DNA of 18,497 bases from JBKJUK01 sp046590705 (GTDB lineage Bacteria > Acidobacteriota > Thermoanaerobaculia > Gp7-AA8). Shown piece after piece: positions 1 to 5,528 of the stretch. Location: contig JBKJUK010000041.1 of the NCBI GenBank assembly GCA_046590705.1, positions 1 through 18,497 of the forward strand. The letters are read 5' to 3'. The position numbers were made by a program, and so were the translations under genes. Numbering within the stretch: the stretch's first letter is position 1; each line of letters opens with the position of its first letter. Under the pieces are notes generated by a model. That model searched no databases. It saw only the letters and a list, made by a program, of their open reading frames with translations, and was not told the DNA's origin.

Positions 1-1724
1 TCCTTGCTGGCGACAGTGTCAGCGCAGCCTACAGCCGAGTTTCAGGCGAGACCGTCGGAAGCTACACCATCAGCGCCGCTCTCTCCCCGGCCGCTGTGCT
101 CGCGAACTACGACATCACTTACAACACCGCGGTGTTCACGATCAGCAAGAAGCCGGCTTCGGTCATTCCTGCTGCCAACAGCAAGACTTACGGTTCCGCT
201 GATCCCACACCCCTGGGCGGTGCACTCAGCGGCTTCCTGACGGCAGACGCCGTCATCGGGACCTACAGCCGAGTCTCGGGCGAGACGGTCGGAAGCTACA
301 CCATCAGCGCAGTTCTCTCACCGGCCGCCGTGCTCACGAACTACGACATCACTTACAACACAGCGGCGTTCACGATCAGCAAGAAGCCGGCTTCGGTCAC
401 ACCTGCTGCAAACAGCAAGACCTACGGTTCGGCAGACCCGGCCTTGACTGGCGCGACCAGCGGCTTCCTCACGGCAGACGCTGTCATCGGGACCTACAGT
501 CGAGCCTCAGGCGAGGCGGTCGGGAGCTACACCATCAACGCAGTTCTCTCCCCGGCCGCTGTGCTCACTAACTACGACATCACCTACAACACCGCGGCGT
601 TTACGATCACTCGCAAGCAGCTGATGGTGACGGCAGCCAATAAGAGCAAGCAGTACAGCGATTCGGTACCGCCGTTCACCTATTCGATCACCGGCTTTGC
701 ATTCGGCGAGACTGCCAGCGTGGTGAGTGGCTCGCCGGCAATGACGAGCGTCGTTACGCCTTCGACCGGCCCGGGCGTGTATTCGATCGTGATCACACCG
801 GGAAATCTTTTCGCGGCTAACTACACGTTCGCTTTCACAAATGGCACGCTCACTGTCACGAAAGAGGACGCGCGCGCCACCTATTCCGGCCAGACTTTCG
901 CGTCAACCGGCTCGGCGACTGCCACGACGGCTTCGGTCTCGCTCAGCGCCACCGTGCAGGACATCACCGCAATCATCGGCAGCGGCGACAGCGATGCGGG
1001 CGACATTCGCAACGCGATCGTGAAGTTCGTCAACCGCGACGCGGCAGACGCAGTCTTATGTACTGCTCCCGGGGTCGGCCTAGTGACCGCTGGCGACACG
1101 AAAACCGGGACCGCCACTTGCGAAGCGACGCTGTCGACAGGAAGCGGGGACTCTCAGGCCTTCACGGTCGGAATCGTGATCGACGGGTACTACACGCGCA
1201 ACAGTTCAGAAGATAACTCCGTGGTAACGGTGTCCAGGTCGATGACCGGGTTCATCACCGGCGGCGGATATCTCATCAACCAAGCGTCGGCCGGACTGAC
1301 GCCTGGCGAAACCGGAAAGAGAACGAACTTCGGCTTCAACGTAAAGTACAACAAGAGCGGCACGAATCTCCAGGGACAGATCAACGCGATCGTGCGCAAC
1401 AACGGACGTGTGTACCAGATCAAAGGCAACAGAATGAACTCGCTCGTGGTAGACACGACGATCACGAGCACGCATCCCGATTCAACCGCCACTTTCAACG
1501 GTCAGGCAAGCATTCAGGACATCACCGATCCGCTCAACCCGACGCCTGTCGACGGTGGTGCGACATTGCAGGTCGACATGACCGATCGTGGAGAGCCGGG
1601 TAGCACGGACCGGATCGCTATCACCGTCATGAACAAGAACGGTGGCCTTTGGTTCTCGAGCAATTGGAATGGCACGAAGACCGTCGAACAGGTCGTCAGC
1701 GGCGGAAACCTGCAAGTGCGATAG
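1..1724 (+). CDS. Surface protein with MBG-type Ig-like tandem repeats, 3' end only
   Basis: The frame is open from the first bases, so the start lies upstream and about 573 residues are visible. The visible part opens inside one repeat, then has two almost identical units of 78 and 77 residues. Each carries the pattern NSKTYGSADP, SGFLTADAVIGTYSR, GSYTI and NYDITYNTAAFTI. A diverged fourth unit follows (about 612-865), with KSKQYSDSVPPFTYSITGF and NYTFAFTNGTLTV. This is the pattern of MBG-type bacterial Ig-like domains. The C-terminal part is different. It has a beta-rich segment with two cysteines (about 866-1240), then a module starting SMTGFITGGGYLIN, of a kind I associate with the ends of secreted Ig-like proteins. 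No C-terminal anchor or sorting signal is visible. The protein is probably extracellular or cell-surface with an adhesive or structural role. That role is inferred from architecture only. A hairpin terminator follows the stop. Confidence 0.85.
   Translation, partial: LAGDSVSAAYSRVSGETVGSYTISAALSPAAVLANYDITYNTAVFTISKKPASVIPAANSKTYGSADPTPLGGALSGFLTADAVIGTYSRVSGETVGSYTISAVLSPAAVLTNYDITYNTAAFTISKKPASVTPAANSKTYGSADPALTGATSGFLTADAVIGTYSRASGEAVGSYTINAVLSPAAVLTNYDITYNTAAFTITRKQLMVTAANKSKQYSDSVPPFTYSITGFAFGETASVVSGSPAMTSVVTPSTGPGVYSIVITPGNLFAANYTFAFTNGTLTVTKEDARATYSGQTFASTGSATATTASVSLSATVQDITAIIGSGDSDAGDIRNAIVKFVNRDAADAVLCTAPGVGLVTAGDTKTGTATCEATLSTGSGDSQAFTVGIVIDGYYTRNSSEDNSVVTVSRSMTGFITGGGYLINQASAGLTPGETGKRTNFGFNVKYNKSGTNLQGQINAIVRNNGRVYQIKGNRMNSLVVDTTITSTHPDSTATFNGQASIQDITDPLNPTPVDGGATLQVDMTDRGEPGSTDRIAITVMNKNGGLWFSSNWNGTKTVEQVVSGGNLQVR
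3..611 (+). repeat. In-frame tandem repeat, about 234 bp period
   Basis: Two full units (147-380, 234 bp; 381-611, 231 bp) and the end of a third (3-146) are nearly identical at DNA level. For example, the stretch reading ctacgacatcacttacaaca recurs once per unit. The second full unit is one codon shorter, around the ADPALTGATSG segment. The near identity suggests recent unequal crossing-over or gene conversion, and copy number may differ between strains or be miscounted in an assembly. A diverged fourth unit follows at about 612-865. Confidence 0.9.
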
Positions 1725-1742
1725 TTCATCGCCATCAAGTGG

Positions 1743-1770
1743 AAAAGGCCCCGGTACGCTGGGGCCTTTT
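1743..1770 (+). terminator. Hairpin terminator after the MBG-repeat gene
   Basis: A perfect 10-bp stem, AAAAGGCCCC and GGGGCCTTTT, encloses the 8-nt loop GGTACGCT. It lies 18 bp after the stop codon. The stem carries an A tract on one side and a T tract on the other, so it can work in both directions. It therefore probably also ends the convergent kinase gene, whose stop is at 1847. Confidence 0.9.
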
Positions 1771-1846
1771 CGATTGCGGGAAACAGCACGGCAGCAGTCC
1801 ATCAGAGAGAGCTTCAGCCGCAGCGAGGCGGTACGCCCTCCCACCC

Positions 1847-4459
1847 TCACGTCCCCGATTGCGCCCAGTTCACGATCACCGTGGCCTCGGCCATGCCGGG
1901 CCGTGCAATCGGCTCGAGCACGATGAACTCCCGGCCGTCCGGTAATGCCACATAGTCTTCTGATGCGTAAAACGTACTTCGCGTCGCAAGGCGGAATAGC
2001 GATGTGGTCGCTCCGACCTGGCCGTCGCTGAACTCGACCGCCTTGAGATACCCGTCCACACTGACATAGTAGAGTTCGCGGCTGTCAGCCCGCCATGCTG
2101 CCTGTGTCGCTCCCACACCGCCGAGATCCAGTCGGCGCTCGGGATCGTCGAGGGCTACGACTTCAATCCCGAACCTTCTCTGATCGAGAGCCACTTTCAT
2201 GTGCGTGATCCAGCGGCCGTCACGCGAGAGCTCTGCAGCACCTGCGGATGCATTCGCAAAGTGCGAGCTAAGCGCCCGACCCAGCGGAGCGTTATTGGCC
2301 TTGAACCAGTAGGTGCCCGTCCCTTCCTGGGTCGCGAAGTGATACAGCATTCCGGTACGGGAGACGTTGATCGGCTGCGCGTATGTGCGCGACGGAACGA
2401 CGAGACGATCGACAGCCACACTCCCACGAGGCCGCTCCCAGATCTCGTATGCGCCGCGACGGTCGGAGGTGTAGAGGATCTTCGTGCCGTCGAAGGTCCA
2501 GACCGGTGCGTCGGCGTTCGTGTCATCCGCGATGAATGGCGTCATCGCTCCGGTGCGGGCGTCCATGAGCCAGATCTCGTTTCGTCCGTTCTCCTCGTTG
2601 ATTTTCGAGAACGCCAGCGTCTGGCCATCCGGTGAAAGTGCGGGATTGACGTAGTGGCCGGGTCCAGTGAGTACTTGCAGAGGTTTGCCGCCGCGGTCGA
2701 CACGCACAAATCTGCTCCTCGTTTCGGGAGATGATTTGAAGGCAAGAAGACCGTCATGCGAAGCGGAGATCCGAACGGCGCCAGTGACTTTGAGGTCGGG
2801 TGAGACGTCAGGCGCAATGACCACCGGCTGGCCGACGAGTTCGTGCGACGCCAGATCAAAGCGCTGGCGCAACAACTTGCGATCCTGCATGAACAGCAGC
2901 CAGCCGTCGCGAGTCACAACGACTCGGCTCTGCAGTGGAGCCACTTTTTTCATCGTCCGCGAGTTCCGAACGGATGTGACGTACAGTCCACTTCGCAGCG
3001 GGTTGCGGCTTCTGATCACGAAGACGAAGTGTTCACCGTCCGGCAGAAACTCAGGCCAGCGATGGGTGACGTCCAGCGCTGAGAGCTGGGTCAGGGCGCG
3101 CGGTTCGGTTCCTGCGGCGCTAGTTGTCCAGATCGCCGCATTCACCTGAGGCGTGTAGACGATCGCTCCGGATGGACTCCACGATCCGCCTCGAGGGGAG
3201 GTAGCTGCTGCCAGACTCTGCGGACGAGTTCCATCGAGCCTCGCAACCTGCAGTCGGTACGCCGAGAAGAAACAGATCGACCCGCCATCGTTAGACCAGA
3301 ACGGCTGCGTGGCTCCTTCTGTACCAGCCAGTTTTTTCGTACTGAGTGACGCCAGGTCACGGACCCAGAGAGTCCGTTCACCTGACCCATCCTCGACTAC
3401 GAACCCGATCTTCTTTCCGTCGGGTGAGAGAACCGGCCAGTCGATCTCCTGCCCCGCAATTGGTGCCGTGACAGTGAAGCGGATCTGACGACCATCCGCA
3501 GGTGTAGCGCGCTTGAACATTGCCGCCACGACGAATCCTGTGAGGAACGTTGCCACTGCGATCATCACCATGTCCGCTGGAAATACACGTGCACGACGGC
3601 GCACCGCCGGCACCTTCGCGCCAGACCCTTCACCGGTCCATTGCAGATGCAGCCGCAGGTCATGCGAGGTCTGGATACGGTTGTCCGGATCTTTTTCCAG
3701 GCAGGTGTTGACCAGTCGTTCGAGTGGTGGGGGGATCTCCGGGCCGTCCTTCGGCAACGGCTCGGGCTGACCAAATAGAATCGATCCGATCACGCTGGCG
3801 CGGTTCAGACCGCGGAACGGACGGACGCCGGTGAGCATCTCGTACAGCAGTACTCCGAAGGCGAAGATGTCACTTCTCGCATCGACCGTCTGCCCGTTCA
3901 GCTGCTCGGGCGACATGTACTCCATCGTGCCGATCATCACACCCTCGGTTGTCAGCGGCGCGGCGGCCGATTCCTCGCTGCGTGTGTCGAGACGCGCCAG
4001 ACCGAAGTCGAGGAGCTTGGCGCCGTTGGCGGTGAGCATCACGTTGGCAGGCTTCAGGTCGCGATGGATGATTCCCTTGCGGTGGGCCCTGTCGAGTGCC
4101 GATGCGATGTCGATCGCGATCGGCACGGCCTCGTCCACCGACAACGCACCCCTTGTTAAGAGTCGCTGTGCCAGCGTCTCTCCTTCGAGAAACTCCATCA
4201 CCAGAAAGTCGTGGCCGTTCTCGTGACCGATATCGTAGAGCGAACAGATGTTCGGGTGGCTGAGCGCCGAGATGGCCTGCGCCTCGCGCAGGAAGCGTTT
4301 TCTACCCGCCTCGTCGGCAGAGATGTGCGGCGTCAGAATCTTGACGGCAACATCGCGCCCGAGGCGCGTGTCCAGGGCGCGATACACCTCTCCCATACCG
4401 CCAGCGCCAACGCGCGCAGCGATCTCGTAGGGGCCTACGCGAGTGCCTGCCTTGAACAT
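1847..4459 (-). CDS. Membrane Ser/Thr protein kinase with C-terminal TolB/PD40 beta-propeller (kinase 1)
   Basis: This is an 870-residue Hanks-type kinase. Visible motifs are the Gly-rich loop GAGGMGEVY (18-26), ATP-binding Lys40, helix-C Glu59, catalytic HRDLKPAN (132-139), DFG (151-153) and the MSPEQ activation-segment end (182-186). All catalytic residues are present, so it should be active and phosphorylate Ser/Thr on proteins in the cytoplasm. One hydrophobic helix (about 296-315) follows a basic stretch. After it come about 550 residues with repeated SPDG-type motifs (LSPDGKKIGF, SPDGQTLAFS, TFDGTKILYTSDRRG), typical of TolB/PD40 propeller blades. These should lie outside the inner membrane and may sense a ligand or bind a protein. 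The ATG at 4459 is close to the kinase domain, as in the family. No clear Shine-Dalgarno is seen. It is divergent from the LuxR-type gene. Substrate and ligand are unknown. Confidence 0.93.
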   Translation of the reverse strand: MFKAGTRVGPYEIAARVGAGGMGEVYRALDTRLGRDVAVKILTPHISADEAGRKRFLREAQAISALSHPNICSLYDIGHENGHDFLVMEFLEGETLAQRLLTRGALSVDEAVPIAIDIASALDRAHRKGIIHRDLKPANVMLTANGAKLLDFGLARLDTRSEESAAAPLTTEGVMIGTMEYMSPEQLNGQTVDARSDIFAFGVLLYEMLTGVRPFRGLNRASVIGSILFGQPEPLPKDGPEIPPPLERLVNTCLEKDPDNRIQTSHDLRLHLQWTGEGSGAKVPAVRRRARVFPADMVMIAVATFLTGFVVAAMFKRATPADGRQIRFTVTAPIAGQEIDWPVLSPDGKKIGFVVEDGSGERTLWVRDLASLSTKKLAGTEGATQPFWSNDGGSICFFSAYRLQVARLDGTRPQSLAAATSPRGGSWSPSGAIVYTPQVNAAIWTTSAAGTEPRALTQLSALDVTHRWPEFLPDGEHFVFVIRSRNPLRSGLYVTSVRNSRTMKKVAPLQSRVVVTRDGWLLFMQDRKLLRQRFDLASHELVGQPVVIAPDVSPDLKVTGAVRISASHDGLLAFKSSPETRSRFVRVDRGGKPLQVLTGPGHYVNPALSPDGQTLAFSKINEENGRNEIWLMDARTGAMTPFIADDTNADAPVWTFDGTKILYTSDRRGAYEIWERPRGSVAVDRLVVPSRTYAQPINVSRTGMLYHFATQEGTGTYWFKANNAPLGRALSSHFANASAGAAELSRDGRWITHMKVALDQRRFGIEVVALDDPERRLDLGGVGATQAAWRADSRELYYVSVDGYLKAVEFSDGQVGATTSLFRLATRSTFYASEDYVALPDGREFIVLEPIARPGMAEATVIVNWAQSGT

Positions 4460-4478
4460 TAATAGTGATTTGGAACGC

Positions 4479-4495
4479 CTAGTATCGCAAACTAG
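4479..4495. promoter_or_regulatory. Dyad between kinase 1 and the LuxR-type gene, possible operator
   Basis: The inverted repeat CTAGT-N7-ACTAG fills the centre of the 48-bp gap between the divergent genes. It is AT-richer than its surroundings. Its position would let one bound dimer affect both genes, and the LuxR-type protein next door is the obvious candidate. The arms are only 5 bp, so this may be chance. Confidence 0.3.
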
Positions 4496-4507
4496 TTGCT
4501 AATTCCG

Positions 4508-5074
4508 ATGGATAGCAGAGAAAAGGTCGATACAGACGAAGCGCTGCGCTCGGCGCTATCGCGTCTGCCGATGGCCGTATTGATCGTTGATCACCTGAAG
4601 CAGTTGCGCCCGATGAACAGTCGAGGGCAGCTATTCTTCCAGGCCGAAGGATTGCGGCAGGATCTCCTGGAGATGCGCCCTTCCCATCCGCTGTCGAAGG
4701 TCATCGGCGAGATTCTCGAGGTCGAACCCGCCGATGTTTTCGATGAACGGACCATCCGGTTTCCGAGTGGTCAGCGTTACTCCGTCGAGCCATCGCGGCC
4801 GTCGCAGAAAGGGCGAGGACGATGGCTGATGTTGCTCATCACTCCGTCGAGCACGAGCATGAATGCGGACGGGACGATGGTGGAAGGTTCTGCATTCACT
4901 CCGTGCGAACGAACCACTGCCACACTGCTGACGCGTGGGCTGTCGAACAAAGAGATAGCCGGCGAACTTGGCGTCTCGATGGAGACGGTGAAGTCTCACG
5001 TGGCAGGCGTACTCGAGAAGACCGATTCGCGATCGCGCGGAGAGTTTCTGTCGAAACTGCTGCGGTTGAGGTAA
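4508..5074 (+). CDS. LuxR-family HTH transcriptional regulator with PAS-like N-terminal region
   Basis: The 188-residue protein ends in a LuxR/GerE-type helix-turn-helix (about 130-186). The landmarks are LTRGLSNKEIAGELGVS, then recognition helix METVKSHVAGVLEK, matching the family pattern of NKEIA...S..TVK.H. The N-terminal half (about 15-115) begins LPMAVLIVDHLKQLRPMN and looks like a degenerate PAS-type sensor fold rather than a response-regulator receiver. I see no phospho-acceptor Asp pattern. It should bind DNA as a dimer and control transcription; target genes and signal are unknown. The start is uncertain: ATG at 4508 is chosen, but an in-frame TTG at 4496 would add four residues. Neither has a good Shine-Dalgarno. 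It is divergent from kinase 1. A near copy of the last 85 bp or so of this gene lies at 8794-8882. Confidence 0.85.
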   Translation: MDSREKVDTDEALRSALSRLPMAVLIVDHLKQLRPMNSRGQLFFQAEGLRQDLLEMRPSHPLSKVIGEILEVEPADVFDERTIRFPSGQRYSVEPSRPSQKGRGRWLMLLITPSSTSMNADGTMVEGSAFTPCERTTATLLTRGLSNKEIAGELGVSMETVKSHVAGVLEKTDSRSRGEFLSKLLRLR

Positions 5075-5089
5075 CGGCGTGCGCGCCGT
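5074..5089 (+). terminator. Hairpin overlapping the LuxR-type gene stop, weak terminator
   Basis: ACGGCG and CGCCGT form a 6-bp GC-rich stem with loop TGCG, starting at the last base of the TAA stop. The tail CATTCTGTTGT is only partly T-rich, so termination efficiency is doubtful. Its stem region is altered in the remnant copy near 8875. Confidence 0.45.
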
Positions 5090-5106
5090 CATTCTGTTGT
5101 GCAGAG

Positions 5107-5397
5107 ATGGAAGTATGTGCGTCCTCTGGTCTTTCCCGCACCAAGGTTTCTTACGGAGCTTCATCGGAACCTGATGGGCAGTTCGAGTTCGCAGTGTGTC
5201 GGACGGGACGCTTGCTCACCCGGCGAGTGAAGGGTGGATCTGAACGCTGGTGCCTGGATTCTGATGGGCCGTCGCGGATCGATGAAATCTTCGTGAACGA
5301 TCGAAGCATCTTAGTAGTTCGTGCTGCGCGATTGATCAAAGTCGGTCGGATTGAATTCATAAATTCACCCATTCGGGTGATGCGCCGCCGAGAGTAG
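5107..5397 (+). CDS. Possible small hypothetical protein
   Basis: This is an open frame of 96 residues from ATG at 5107, with only a weak GCAG-type ribosome site. The product contains EFAVCRTGRLLTRRVKGG and ends basic (RVMRRRE), and has no hydrophobic segment or motif that I recognise. Its third-position GC, judged by eye at a little over half, is clearly below that of neighbouring genes. It may therefore be a chance or decaying frame, or a recent acquisition. Near its end, TCACCC-ATTC-GGGTGA (5365-5380) forms a small hairpin without a T tail. A reverse-strand frame over the same region (5459-5151) looks even less protein-like. Confidence 0.28.
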   Translation: MEVCASSGLSRTKVSYGASSEPDGQFEFAVCRTGRLLTRRVKGGSERWCLDSDGPSRIDEIFVNDRSILVVRAARLIKVGRIEFINSPIRVMRRRE

Positions 5398-5516
5398 TTC
5401 CCTACCATCACACAATCCCTAACCTCACAATTCATTGCAGTCGCTGAAACGCGGCGCACTGCATGTCAGGTCTCTCGGAACCCAACGACGTGCTGCTGCG
5501 CAACGCGAACATAACT

Positions 5517-5521
5517 GGAGG
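5517..5521 (+). promoter_or_regulatory. Shine-Dalgarno GGAGG deciding the start at 5529
   Basis: GGAGG lies 7 bp before ATG 5529. It supports that ATG over an in-frame upstream start at 5463, because the protein then begins directly with its signal peptide. Confidence 0.8.
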
Positions 5522-5528
5522 ATGTGCC

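Noticed and set aside
4460..4490. Minus-strand TTGCGA-N17-CACTAT as a kinase 1 promoter
   Set aside because: The -10-like element ends only about 3 bp before the ATG, so transcription would start inside the gene. The match to consensus is also weak.
5463..5528. Upstream start of the collagen/LamG gene
   Set aside because: A GGAGG site and a signal peptide directly support ATG 5529. The upstream residues would bury the signal peptide.
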